Origin: Nigrospora sphaerica
Lineage: Eukaryota > Ascomycota > Sordariomycetes > Amphisphaeriales > Apiosporaceae
Direction: 5' to 3'
Assembly: GCA_018287875.1 (NCBI GenBank)
Contig: JAGVVL010000025.1
Coordinates: 2,232,001-2,296,000 of the forward strand
DNA length: 64,000 nucleotides
Below are positions 30,444-42,128 of this stretch, piece after piece. Below the pieces are notes generated by a model. That model was not told the origin of the DNA. It worked only from the letters and a program-made list of their open reading frames with translations, and did not search any database. Numbering within the stretch: position 1 is the stretch's first letter; every line of letters begins with the position of its first letter. The position numbers and the translations under genes were made by a program.

Positions 30444-31745
30444 CTACCAGCCGTTGCTTCCCTTTTGTTTTTCGCACTCGGCGCAGAACCAGCGCACCGT
30501 CTCGACGTCCCTCTCTGTTTCCTGGCCCTCCTCGCGCCGGGCGAGCTTCTCCTCCAGCTCCCGGATGTACTGCTTCGCCATGACGAGGACCTCGGCCTTG
30601 CTGCTATGCCGCTCGCTTGCGCCGCCGCCGCCACCGCCGCCGTCATCGTCGTCGAGCCGGTTGCGCAGGTCCTCGGGTAGGACGTCCAGCAGGCTCTTGA
30701 AGTGGCCGTTGAGCCGCTCGCGGTAGTTCTTCTCGACCTGGTTGTGCGACTCCCGGCTCTTGCGCTCCTCCTCCGTGGCCGGGGGGTTGTGGTGGGTGTT
30801 TTTTGAGGTCCGCGAGGCGGTCCGCAGGTTCGCCTTTTTCGACTTGGGCTTGGCGCCCCCCGAGGAGGCGCTGGCGGGCGACATGGGGTATTCCTGTTTC
30901 GTCTTCTTCGAGGACGACTTGCGCGGCGCTTTGGCGCGTTGCGGGTCCGCGGCGGAGGCGGAACCCATGTTGGTGTCCATGCTCGGCGACGACACAGACC
31001 CGCTCTGGAAGGCCGACGGCGATGTGCTTCCGTAGTGGCCGGCGAGGTTGCTGTTGTTGGCGTCGTAGCCCTGGCCGCCCAGCTCCGGGACGGGCAGCTC
31101 CTGCATCGCGTAGAGACCCGGCGTCGAATACGAATGCGGCCCCGGCTCGGACGACATCCAGTCGGCATCCGTCGACTGGTGGCCGCTGGAGCTGTAAACG
31201 GATGCCGGGTGCGAATAGGGGAAAGCGGACGAGACCGGGTTGCTCACGGCCTGGTAGCTGTGCCAACTGTTGGGGTCGAACGTGTAAGCAGCCGCCGACG
31301 AGCCGGCCGCCCCCGCGTAGGCAGTGCCGTCATCCTCAAAGTTGTACGAGCCTGTCGTGGTGCCGGCGGCGATGTTCTGGAAGCATGATCAGCCAGGACC
31401 GTCGAGGCTATCAGGACTATGGGCCCGGTGGTGGAACGAGAGACAAGCGCCGTTGTGCGAGGCGGGCTAGCCAGGCGAACCGTGGGCGAGCTTCTACTAA
31501 AAGCCCTGGCCGGCGCCCCAGGTGCCACGGTGTACAGCGCGTGGACTGCCGCCGTCTCTCGCGCCGCCAGGGTGGATGGAAGCTCGCCTCCAACCGGCGC
31601 CAAGGTTATGCGTGGCAGCCGGGAAGGCGGACTTCCAAAGGGCAGCACGAGAACAGGCTGGGTAGGAGGCCGGAACGATGGGACATACCTCGGTGGGCCA
31701 ATTTGGCGCTCCGCTGGTGTGGTTTTGGCCGCTGCTATACGCCAT
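30444..31745 (-). CDS. bHLH transcription factor, E-box type
   Basis: Exons on the minus strand are 31745-31689 (MAYSSGQNHTSGAPNWPTE) and 31376-30444, separated by a 312-nt intron (GTATGT...TTCCAG), giving 329 aa. The N-terminal two thirds are Ser/Gly/Tyr-rich and probably activation or disordered sequence. A Lys-rich stretch (KAPRKSSSKKTKQE) may be a nuclear signal. The bHLH spans about 225-295. Its basic region HNQVEKNYRERL carries the His230-Glu234-Arg238 pattern of CACGTG-binding factors. The loop contains an acidic and polyglycine insertion (LDDDDGGGGGGGAS). Helix 2 is KAEVLVMAKQYIRELEEKLA and runs into a short coiled coil. No target pathway is visible. The intron is long for this organism, so an extra exon inside it cannot be excluded. 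Confidence 0.87.
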
Positions 31746-32044
31746 GTTGCTATCATGAAGTGGGGGATATGTTCGTCTAGGTTTGAGAAGTGGTGTTGTT
31801 TAAGCAGGACTCGAGATGTCGGCGTGGTTCCCGACCAATTGAAGCTCGGTAGGGTGGTTGATCAGATGCTCTCCCGTTCAGTCATGCAGTCTTCATGCAC
31901 CTTCTAAGCAACCATACCCAGAGCCCGAAACGTGTCACTCTTCCAGGCCGTGTTGAGTAAGTGGGAAGATCATGATCCGGCGGATCCCGAGTGGTCTATG
32001 ATAAAGGGGAGGGTCCGCGGTGCTGCCCAGGGAAGCAGACGGGA

Positions 32045-32110
32045 AGAAGTAAAAGAGGGAGAGGGGGAGAGAGGAAATGTGTGTGTGTGTGTGTGCGTGC
32101 GTGAGGGCGC
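32045..32110 (-). promoter_or_regulatory. Pyrimidine-rich and (AC)n tract upstream of the bHLH gene
   Basis: On the minus strand, about 300-360 bases before the bHLH ATG, a CT-rich run adjoins an AC repeat (plus strand (GT)8 at 32079-32094). Such tracts are common near transcription starts of fungal regulatory genes, which tend to have long leaders. Confidence 0.3.
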
Positions 32111-35100
32111 GAGAGGCGTCTTACAGCCCCAGTCTCTCCCTCACGCTCACTTCCCTTTCTCTCTTTTTCTCGCTCTACCAGGACTCCTTCGCGTGCTGGA
32201 ACATCCTCCGTGTGCTTTCATGGCCCTCTGGACTCTGTGAGATATGCATACAGCCCTTGAATTAGAACCGGGCTGCAGAGAGCTAATGCAAAACATCTCC
32301 AATAGAATCAGCTTAGCAAAAGTCCGCTTGGGGGGGGCCTCATCGGCGCCCGTGTCCCCTGTGCCACCATTTTACGCGGGCTGGACTGGGCACCCGGGGG
32401 GGAGGGCAGAAGCCGGCCACGACGTGTCCTGCGGATGCAGCGCTGCGATGGGGTGCGAAGGCCAGAGAGTTGGGTACGTCGTCTAAACGGGCACGGTATG
32501 CCGGAGGGAGTTTCCCTGCCTGTTGTGGTCGAGTGTGTGACGGAGAGGGAGAGCGGGCTGGCAAGCTGGAGCGTGACCCTACCGCCACGTGTGTCTCGGC
32601 TCGCCGCCCTCCAGAGGTATCCGGACCAGGGTACGCGCAAGGCAGGCTTGCTAGGCCGGGTTGGTGGGCGGCGTTTGGCGGACGGAGTGGTATCGCCGCG
32701 GTGGCGGTAGTGCAGAGTACATGGAAAGCAGCCGCAAGTGTCTGTGAGGACGATCGCCGATGGCCTGGTGTGGAGGCCGGCGGCTCTGATCCTGCCCCGA
32801 AAGGGGATACGCTCCCTGTACTGTCGTCGAACCATGGCCCGTCTCCTTTCAGCTCTTGGCAACAGCCGTATGTTACGGGAAACGTACAACTACAGGCCCA
32901 GCCGCCCCGGCGTACCAGGCCCACCCGCCTACTCTCCGGTACGTCCGCTTACACGGCGGCATGGCTCTCGACCCTCTCCCCGGCTCTCGCCTGTTCCGCA
33001 GGGGCACGCAACGCAGGAGCTGCAATGCCCGAGAGACAAGTATTCGATTCGGGCGGCTGCTTTGTGCCGGCCCAGGCTCCCCCCTCCGGGGCGAAGGCAC
33101 TTTTGTTGGTGCCGCCAACATGGGCAAAATAGATCTGCAGTCAGGGTCTTTGCGCCAAGCCCGGGTGTGTGGTGGAGAGCACGAGCCAGCAAACCTCGCA
33201 ATTGGTGGCGGCGCACGATATTTTATTAATCTCTTCTCCCCTATTAGTGTGCTGACTGTATCGGTGCCAGCCAGGATGAGGTGTAACGGCTCCTGGTCGC
33301 CGTCGTCGGGCGCTAGACTAACTGAGGGCTTGCCACGTACATCCCCGTGTCTCCAGGAGGTTGTTCCTTCGCCGCGGAAGAAAAAGAAGGGGCCAGCTCC
33401 TGCATTGTACTTCGGTCGTGGTGTTGAGGGACGCCCACCCGGTGGATTGGGTCAGCAACAGCTTCCGTCTCCAGGGCTACCCTTGGCGGTCCATGGGCGG
33501 GCAGTTCGTGGTGGTTCCCTGCTAGTTTAGTAATTAGGGAGCCATTAGGCAACAGTCATTACCTGCCGAGGGTGTGGACAAAAGAACGCTTCAGCTGAGA
33601 CACTCTGCTGGCGTAGCTCTGGTAGAGCTTCTGGGGCATTTATTTTGGCCCCCCCCTCCCTTCTGCGTCAAGTACCTGTTAATCAAGTACCTAATTAGGA
33701 AATGTAGGTACTTTAAATTCACAAGGCATGGATTCACTTAGGTAGAGTGGCTCAAGTGATTCCGTTTCCCCCGCCTCCGAGCCTCGGATACCTGCTTTCC
33801 TCGTCTCTGCCCTGCCCGTAAAGGAGAGCTAGCTGACTCTGGTGGCTGAAACGCATTGCCTTCTTATCGCCGTCGGTCAGGGCCTGCGGCGATTTGCACC
33901 TGGGGATGGTTGGTTGGACACCCTTACGTCGCCAATGGCCTAGGGCGGATGCGCAATGGCGCCCCATGGCAATTCGCGGGGCACATGACGCCTCACTAGC
34001 AGGGATGACGACGCATGTCAGCAGCCATATCCACGCATTTGCATAGCTAGACGAAGAGGTGACTCCATCAAGCCTATCTGTGCCTCTTGGCCGGCACCGG
34101 CCGGCGAATCAAGAGTATACGGACGCCGCACGGAATATGACAGGTCAGCCCTTGGACGCTCATGAAACCCAGCGGCCTCTTCTCCCTCTCTCTCATCCTG
34201 TCCCCGTGGGCGGGACTACCGGTCGGTGGTAGGGACCCAGAGACTCGGCGCCCAGCACGGCGCCTTGTGCCGGACGGGTTGGGGCTGACGGGCGACAGGG
34301 CGGCTGAGACGCGCCAAACGCCAGCCGCCCGAGGATTGATTAAGTCAGGGTGTAAGTTGAGTAGCTACCTACCTACTTAAGTACCTCTCTACTGAATTCC
34401 AGGTGAGAAGCACATAGGTAGTCATGGACGACAACGCCGCCAACGACGCCGACGCGGCTCAGCCTTAAACCGTGCGGCCACGAATCTCGGCCTGGGTGTT
34501 GGATCCATGCGACACGGAGCGGATCCCTGCTTGCGTGCTTCAGTCCGCCTTCCGATTACACGACAGCCACGACGATGGTGGTTGCCGTGCCTACATTTGC
34601 CATGTTGCCCTTCTTCCTCTGCTAGTTCCACCATGTAAAACCACGACTCCTCCAACTCCCGGGGTGGGTAGCATGCCCAGAATTCCCAATGCTACCGGGA
34701 GGCCGTTTTCCGTTCCATGCACCACGCGTGGCCTGGTGCCTGTTCCGCGCACTTGTTGATTTCCCTTCGGTGGGGTCCCAAGGACAAACCGCTTTGGCCG
34801 GTCCGACGAGGGGTGACGTCGCATCCCATGTGGGCTTGTGCTCACTGACCACGGACCGCCGGTCGTCTGTCTTGGCTTGGCAGATGGCGGAGTGGTACGG
34901 GAAAGTATGCAGCGTGAGAAACGCTACCGTTCGCTGTACTCAGCCTACTTAGGGAAACCCGCTCGGCTGCACTGAATACTTGGAGACAGATGCTCGTTGG
35001 TGATTAGGTACGTTATTGCGCCACATGACGGCTCAACCAGACATCCGGGCCATCTTGGCTTCACCGCAAGACGGGGTGGAGGCCAACAGCGGGTGCCGGC

Positions 35101-38100
35101 GCTGCATGCCACTTATATTCCTTCATGCAACCTACCTGCCTTACCTCTTACGCTCACTCTCCAGGTCCCGCCTTCTGGCCGCGGCGTCCCCCATCGCACC
35201 CCGGCGCAGCCCTCGCTGATAGTTGCTTGTCTTCCAGAGAAGGAACCGCCCTGGCCCAGACTATGGATGCAGGTGCTTGTCTGGAAATAAGCCGGCCTTG
35301 GACGGTACAGAAACACTGCCGGTGGACAGGCCCATAGTTTTCCCAGTATGGCCATTGCCGAGGTTGACTGGGAGCCTAGACCGTTTCCCGGTATTCAGGC
35401 ACCTTCAGATCTACGTGGGACATGAGCAACAGAGCACTGGTTCTCGTATTGGCGGGTTGAGCCTTCCCCGCCCAGTCGTACCTCGATCTTCGTGTATAAC
35501 GAGATACGCGTATAGGGGGAGGTGCAGCTGCGATGGTGTGCAAGTGGAATGGGACGTTAGGGTCGTTTGTTTGCTTTGCGCGGTTTCCTGTATGGACCGC
35601 CTTGGTACCGGCCCAGCCCGTCAGGGAAGGCACCGGGGCCGTCAAAGGATGGACTACCGGCGATCATGGGGCGCTTTCCGTACAAGACAAAACTACAGCG
35701 GACAGGGAAGCCAGGCAGCCAGCCCTCAGAAGCTCTAGGTCGTTAGCCTCTGGGCAAGAGGGCGTCCTATCCCATACGGCTACATGGTGGTAAGTACAGC
35801 AAAGCAAGCAGGCCCGATGTTCCCGGCCAGGAGGACCATGAAGTCGCTGGCGGCGGAGACTAACAACTAGTAAGCAGACGATCGTACGAGAATTTTGGCA
35901 CGCAGTGGCTTCTTTCGCTCTTCCACGCAGCTCGTTACCACCGAGTGCATTTACGGACCGAGAGCTGAGTACGCGAGACTTGGCGAGGCCCGCGGGCGGA
36001 CGACCGCACGCCGGGATTTCGGCCCGCAACGCGGAAACAATTACGTCGAAGCGTCCGAGGGAAGGCTGGGCCAACGCCAATGCCTCTTCCGGCATCCTCG
36101 ACGCTCCGGTGACAATTTGTCCTTCTCCCAGAAAGATGGCGATACCTACCAGGGCCCGCCGTCCTGCCGACCTGCCATACAGGTGCGACGCTCGTGTGGT
36201 TCGCTTGTACGTTTCGTTCGCTTAAGACTGTTCGTCCGCTTGACCGTGCTTCCAGGAAGATCCAACAACTGACGCTGCATCCGCGATCGAACACGTCCGT
36301 GTTGGTTTTCCGACAACCCCTGAACGGCCAGAATCAATTGATGACAAATGTGTTCAATCGTTCGCCGGCCACGTAGGCCCACTAGTCCTCGATGAGAGCA
36401 AAACGCAGCTATTCGATCTGCGGTTCCAACCAGCACAATCGGCGTTTGCTTGCTTTTGCCAAAAGCCGGTGGCCTCCCTTGCCTGAACGCACGATGCTGC
36501 GGGATTATCGAGAGGGGATGGCGGGCTGATTCGCCAGCGGCGCCGACCTGGACAAAAAGGTCGCAGCTCCGGGTATGTGAATGCTACGCAATCCTAGGGG
36601 CTTATTGCCTCTTATCTACGCGCCTCATAAGTGACTGAGGGCTCTTGTGCAACGCAATCAGCGAGTGATCAGCCCGACAGGGGCGAGTTTCTGGTCGAGT
36701 GGACAGGCGTCCTGGCTAGCTGCCTCTCATTTTTTTCCATTCTGGGCCGGGCGACCCGTCCCAGAGCGAATAGAGCTGTAGGTCTGGCGCGCGCGCGGCG
36801 CTTCAACTATCACACCCCCCCTGTTGCGAGCAAGTGGGAAGCGGGAGAGATGGCGGATCATCGACGCTCTGGTGGTGTGCACAGCTGGTCGTCCAGGGTC
36901 TCGCCGGCCAGCAAACTGCAGTGTTTATGCTGCCGCCTAATGGCGTTCCATTGAGCTTGTCATGCAACAAGTGCTTCCGGTCCCTTGGAAACTGCCCCGT
37001 ACCCGTACGGGCGGAGGGGAGGCCGTGCCGTTCCGCCCCCCGGGGGGAGGGGGTCTCTGTGAACCAACATGGACGATCTACGCTTGGCTTTTCTCGCGGG
37101 GCTTTCCGTGGCAGGAGATGACGCGTGAACCCCCTTGTATCGTGGTAAATGAGCTCAGAGCTGGATCCGAGGGCGTGAACTGCGGTACACTCGATACGGC
37201 CATGTTGCAAAAACCCTATCCAGTACTTACAGCGTGCGCGCCTATGGCCGCGGGAACCTCACGCCAGCACTCGCTGTTTTCGGTATTTCCAAGCTGGGAG
37301 GAATCACACGCCGCGTGCGCTCGGCCTGGATACCGCAGCGGGCCCCGTTGGCCTGCCACGTACAACAGTACGTTCCCAGCGGCTCCTCAATCACAGGGGG
37401 TGAGCCGGCCCCTGACTGCCCTCCACGGCATTCAGTGCCGGACTACAGCATGTCTGCATTGGGCTTTTCTCTGAAATTGGCCATGGCGCGGCCAGATTCT
37501 AGGACCGGGGATTTTTCCCACCCCGTGGCCCGGTCCCGTCCCTCTCCACATCCGGCCCGCGAATCTGTCCGCCTGGGCTACCATTACTGGGGCAAGACAG
37601 GCGGAAAAAGGCGAGATACCCGGAATGGCCGGCACATGTGGCTTCAAGCCAGCTATTCTTGTGGAAAACTGACACCTTGGCCTCAAATGGTCTAAGAGAC
37701 CCAAGAAACGGGCAGTGCCGCTCGAAGGAGTAACCCCAGATTGAGGCGGGTGGAATTGAAGCTATCTTTGGGTGACCAAAGCGAAAGCAAGCAAACAAAC
37801 CCCAGCCCCAACCCCAAACCCCCCCTCTTTCTCTCTCTCCATCCCTGTCTTTCAGAGGCGTTCCGCGGCGCGTTTTATGATGCGCCACCAACAACGACCA
37901 GAGGTTCCGATAGGCGAAGATTACCAGATGAGCCGTGCAGGCGATCGTCCCCGAACTAGCTCGCTGAGAGGGTACACCGTATATGCCATGCCTCCTCTAC
38001 CCTTGTGTCCTCCCTGAGCTGTACCATTGGCCCCTCCCATTCTCTCTCGATGCCTGTCCGTCTCTGCGTCACCCGAGCGCGCGTCCTGGAGTATCATGGG

Positions 38101-38623
38101 CTCGCACCTGAACGCGATCCTCTGGGGCGTTGGGCACACCAAAGCATCGGGACTCTTAGGGGCCTTGGCGGGGTTGCCCTACCCCTCTACTCTCCCCCTC
38201 AACGTACCCGGGCCGCCCTCCCCGAGTCAACATGCAGCTTTCTAACATTGAGGAGGCGGCGGCGGCGGGGGAGGGGATCCAAGCCCGTCGTCACCCACGC
38301 CGACGATGACACAAACCCCCCTATATAGAGCCTTCCCCTCCCCCCAGGTTGGGGGCGCCTGCGCGATGATGCGTTTTCTGGCAAGCTCCCGCCCCCTCTT
38401 GGCGTCTTTGCTTGGCGGCATGCGGTCCCTGGGAAACTCGAAGCCTTCTCAAGTGCGCATGCATGCGCGTCTACCCTGCGGCTTTGGGAGAGGCGACTGA
38501 CTACAGGGTCCCCTCTTCTCCCGAGCCGGCTGTGATTCCCTACCCGCACATGCGAGGCGTGCCCCTTCCTTACAATAACCAGGCTGAACGTGCTTCATTA
38601 CTTACAAGAGAGACGGCTGGACG

Positions 38624-38625
<2 letters not shown>

Positions 38626-38681
<56 letters not shown>
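38626..38681. repeat. Compound microsatellite (GT)17 / (AG)10
   Basis: Alternating GT from 38626 to 38660 passes directly into alternating AG to 38681. Both parts are uninterrupted. Confidence 0.95.
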
Positions 38682-38683
<2 letters not shown>

Positions 38684-38960
38684 AGGGAGGGGTGTCCGGG
38701 GTCACCTACCGGAACCGGGTATCTCTGGTCCCCCCTCCCACCCAAGCCGGCCTGGCCTCCAAAAACGTCGGAAGAGCATCGCCAGTCTCTTTCTCTCCCC
38801 CTTCCACTTCTGCTTCCCCCCTCCTGGCTCCTCCACTATGAGGTATTTGGGGTGGGAGGGGGCCTGGGGACCTCGCATACTCCTGCCCTTCCTTGCACCC
38901 CTAGCTTCCCTCCTCCCCCTCTCCGTCTCCCTTCTCCTTCGCGGGCCCTCGAACGGCGAA

Positions 38961-38977
38961 CCCCCCCCCCCCCCCCC
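38961..38977. repeat. Homopolymer C17
   Basis: Seventeen consecutive C residues on the plus strand, in a pyrimidine-rich stretch starting near 38750. Confidence 0.95.
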
Positions 38978-39714
38978 ACAAATCACCTGAAACATCCACC
39001 TCACCCTCCCGGGCCAGGTCAACGGCAGCGTAGTCTAGCAAACGTCACCTTCAGGGTCCTAAACAAAATCCCCTGCCCACCAATGTCACCACCCCTAATC
39101 AGGTCGCCGTCCTGGGCGGGGAGGAACGCTTTCGCCGATACAAACGGACCACCGGCTTCTTTCCTTCTCTCTCCATGCATATCGAACCTTGACGACGGTA
39201 CAGGGCTATACCCGAAGGGCGGAGGAGGCTGGGTCGGATAGGGGCTGTTACCAGCTCCCAGCGTGCTGGGCTTGTCGAACTGCTGGTACCGAAGCCTCAT
39301 TGGGTTCTGGGAGTAACCCCTCCCACCTCTCCGCCTGGATGGCTTGGGTTTACGGTTACGGAGCAAGAGTAGAGGGGCACTTATACACGAGCAGGAAGGG
39401 ACAGGTGAAGGAGCGGTGGGGTTCAAACAAATTTCTTGTCCGCTAATAAATGCTTTACACGCCAAATGGTAATAAGCTACAATGTACACATGGTTTGCAT
39501 ATGTACACTTGAAAGAAGGACCGGGCGATCCCAGGACGCCCGGCCGCTGACACACACTCGGGGGAGGGGTTCCTTCTTCGTCTTCTTCTTGTTGTTGTTG
39601 TCGAGGTGGTTGTCTTCCCCTCCTTATTTCTTCTCCCCCCTCTGACCGTGGTGAAGTCTCCCTGGTGCCGTCCCCGGAGGAGTGGCGACAGAGGGCGAAA
39701 GAGAGAAAAGCCGT

Positions 39715-40605
39715 TTAGTTGTGGCGGTTGTGGCGGGCGCTGCGGCGGCGGTTACGCTTGCAGGGCTTCTTGGTGGGCTGGGCGCCGGCGGCGGCCGTGG
39801 TGGTGGCGCTGGGGGCGCTGCTGGGGGCCGCGGTCGTGGGGGCGGGGGCGGGGGCGCTGCCCGAGCCCGAGCCGGAACCGGAACCGGAGCCGGAACCGGT
39901 GCCCGAGCCGGTGCCGAGGGCGGCGATGGCGGGGCCGGGAATGGGGTAGCTCGTGGGGTTGTTGTAAATGTCAAAGACGATGCCCTTGCCGGTGGCGGCG
40001 GTCTGGTAGCCCTTGTTGATGTCGAAGTTCTGCGTGGGCACGGCCGTGCCCGAGCCCGTCACCTCGACCTGCACGCACGAGGGGTAGAACTGGGCGCCGC
40101 CGGCGCGGGTGCCCTCGTGCAGGGCGAGGACCTCCTGGCGCACGAGGTACTTGCCGGCCTTGAGGTTGGGCAGGGTGAACTCCTTGATGCCCTTGTTGGC
40201 GACGAGCTTCTCGACGGCCCACTTGCCGCCGCTGAGGCCCTCCTCGTCGATCTTGGTCCAGATGGGGCCGGTGCCGTCGTTGTCCGTGTAGGGCGCGACC
40301 CAGGTGGTGATGGGGCCCTTGTGCGAGAGGTCGATGATGTCGTCGCCGCGCGTGTTGTGGAACCACTCGAAGCCGAGCTTGTCGCCGGCGGCGGCCTTGA
40401 CAAAACCGGAAACGGCCGCCGGGTTGGCGCCGCAGGCCATGGCGGGCGAGCTCAGGTCCGTCACGGGGCTGTTGTCGTTGGGCGTGCGGATGGCCTTGCT
40501 GCGGAGGTCGCCACCGTCCTTGCCGTTGACCCAGACGCTAAACATTCTCGTGTGGGCCGAGACGGTGCTGGCGAGAGCCAGGGCGACGATGCTGGAGTAA
40601 CGCAT
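39715..40605 (-). CDS. AA9 lytic polysaccharide monooxygenase (former GH61), no CBM
   Basis: AA9 enzymes are secreted copper monooxygenases that cleave cellulose or related glucans oxidatively, usually with cellobiose dehydrogenase as electron donor. A single exon encodes 296 aa. The signal peptide MRYSSIVALALASTVSA is cut before His18, which becomes the N-terminal copper-brace His (HTRMF). The second copper ligand is His95 in DLSHKGPITTW and the axial Tyr is Tyr174 in GAQFYPSC. Second-sphere His163 and Gln172 are present, and Cys58/Cys177 can form the standard disulfide. The catalytic domain ends near 230. A Gly-Ser/Gly-Thr linker and an Ala/Pro/Thr stretch follow, ending in a basic tail (KKPCKRNRRRSARHNRHN) with no cellulose-binding module. 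Regioselectivity cannot be read from the sequence. A TATA box and a 12-bp repeat lie upstream. Confidence 0.93.
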   Translation of the reverse strand: MRYSSIVALALASTVSAHTRMFSVWVNGKDGGDLRSKAIRTPNDNSPVTDLSSPAMACGANPAAVSGFVKAAAGDKLGFEWFHNTRGDDIIDLSHKGPITTWVAPYTDNDGTGPIWTKIDEEGLSGGKWAVEKLVANKGIKEFTLPNLKAGKYLVRQEVLALHEGTRAGGAQFYPSCVQVEVTGSGTAVPTQNFDINKGYQTAATGKGIVFDIYNNPTSYPIPGPAIAALGTGSGTGSGSGSGSGSGSGSAPAPAPTTAAPSSAPSATTTAAAGAQPTKKPCKRNRRRSARHNRHN

Positions 40606-40818
40606 GGTGAATAATGGGTTGGGTTTGGGTGGTGGTGGATGGGTTTAGCGAAGCGAGGGTTGAGAGAGAGTGTGTGAGGGAGCGTTGGAGAAAAGAACGA
40701 ACACTGGCACGGCCAATGAAGAGCAAAGAACGGACAAGAAGGTTGAACCCGAGAGGACTGTTGGTGAGCGTGTGTCGAGAAGAGAGGAGGCTCTGTCCAA
40801 GGGGCACGATGCTGTCTA

Positions 40819-40826
40819 CTTATACT
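40819..40826 (-). promoter_or_regulatory. TATA box candidate of the AA9 gene
   Basis: On the minus strand GTATAAGTAG lies about 215 bases before the ATG at 40605, implying a leader of roughly 190 bases. It is the clearest TATA element I see in the window. Confidence 0.5.
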
Positions 40827-40841
40827 CGTAGGGTCGCCGTC

Positions 40842-40887
40842 CCTCGCCCTCGACCTCGCCCTCGACCTCGCCCTCGACCTCGCCCTC
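40842..40887 (-). repeat. 12-bp tandem repeat in the AA9 promoter
   Basis: About 3.8 copies of CCTCGCCCTCGA (plus strand) sit 20 bases upstream of the TATA candidate. On the coding strand the unit reads TCGAGGGCGAGG. Confidence 0.9.
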
Positions 40888-42128
40888 CCCGCCACGCATG
40901 ATGCTAGTGGCATGGCTCATCGGTCCGCGGGGCCGGAAATCGCTACCCAACGGCCAGGCCGCGGCCCGCCCGCTCTGCTTTGTTTGCTGTGGACGAACAG
41001 GCCGGACTCGGTAAGCGGGCGGCTGAAGCAATATTGCCCAGGGGCGGTGGGGTCTGCATTCTGGCCGTTGAGAATAAATGGCGGCGCCAGGGGCAGCAGA
41101 GGCGCCCGTGCTGTGGTGGGAAGATCCGGACGAATCGCGCCTCACCCTCGCCCCTCGGCAAGGGTGTCGATTAGGCCTTCGCACGCCCTCATCCTGGGTC
41201 CCCCACTCCCGCCTTGCATGGGAGTCGCTGTCGTAGGCGTCTGTGGTTGGTTTTGTCCGCCGTCCTTGGCCAACTTGCTTCCTCAAGAGCCGTCTGAGAT
41301 CAGGTGGAGCCTCATCACTTGACAGAGCCGCCGGCGATCTACCCGAAACGCCAAGGCTCTGAACTCTCGGCACTCGATCTGCTTCGAGCGTAGCGTCCTT
41401 CCCGGAACCTTGAACCGCCCGCTTGGGTGGAAATTGCCAACCAACGGGCCAACTCGCCCAGCTCTCAATGCTTCCAGGCGCTCGTCATCACGAGCCGAGG
41501 GCCGACTCCCGCGCGTCTGGATCCTTCCCCCCTTCGCTTCGGCCCCCTGCTCAACCTCGTCTGATGTCCCCTCGTCTGATGTCGCCGTCGCATCCCGTGC
41601 GCCGCCGCCGCCTCTCCTTATCCACCAACCCATCCCATCGTCGAAGCAATCTGGTTGCTCACCACGTCTGCCACGCTGCTTTGGCTACAATCCAGGGCTT
41701 AGCCTTGCGGGCATCCAGCGTATATTGAAACCTGCCTTGCTGCGTAAGGGCGGCATGACTCTTTACAAAACCCCCGACTCCGCCAACCTAACGAACGGAA
41801 GACATAAGAAGCACCCCACGGACTTCCCCAAGCCGAAAAATATATACAGACCGGCCTCCGTCAGCCGCTGTACCCCGTCTTTCTAAAGTAGTGCATTGCT
41901 GCGCGAAATCGCTTCTTAAGAATAATCGCCCCCCACGTATTCAAACATGGCTTGATGCACTATACCGGCACCCAAGACAATAAGTGGGAGACCGCCTTCC
42001 GAGGCTCGTCCAACTTTGCGTCGCGACCATGCTGGGCCGGCTCTCGCTCTCCCCTTTTGGTTCTTTGCTCATGACATGCTCAACTTAGGAGCCGTTTCGC
42101 TCGTTGCCGTCGTGCCTCGCACCGACTA
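40888..42128. other. AA9 upstream region and TRK 3' flank
   Basis: About 1.2 kb without a supported gene. Frames of up to 185 codons occur on both strands without motifs. The AT-richer part from 41880 is probably the TRK 3' untranslated region. Confidence 0.4.

Larger units (their letters stand above)
31746..39714. other. Gene-sparse tract of about 8 kb
   Basis: The first few hundred bases belong to the bHLH promoter and the last few hundred to the AA9 3' flank. Between them I find no frame with family motifs, no tRNA and no transposase-like protein. Frames reach about 220 codons on both strands but are Arg/Pro/Cys/Ser-rich, as expected for GC-rich noncoding DNA. Notable words are TACCTGTTAATCAAGTACCT (33674-33693) with nearby AGGTAC copies, CTACCTACCTACTTAAGTAC (34365-34384), a GT/GA compound microsatellite and a C17 run. 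Confidence 0.5.
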
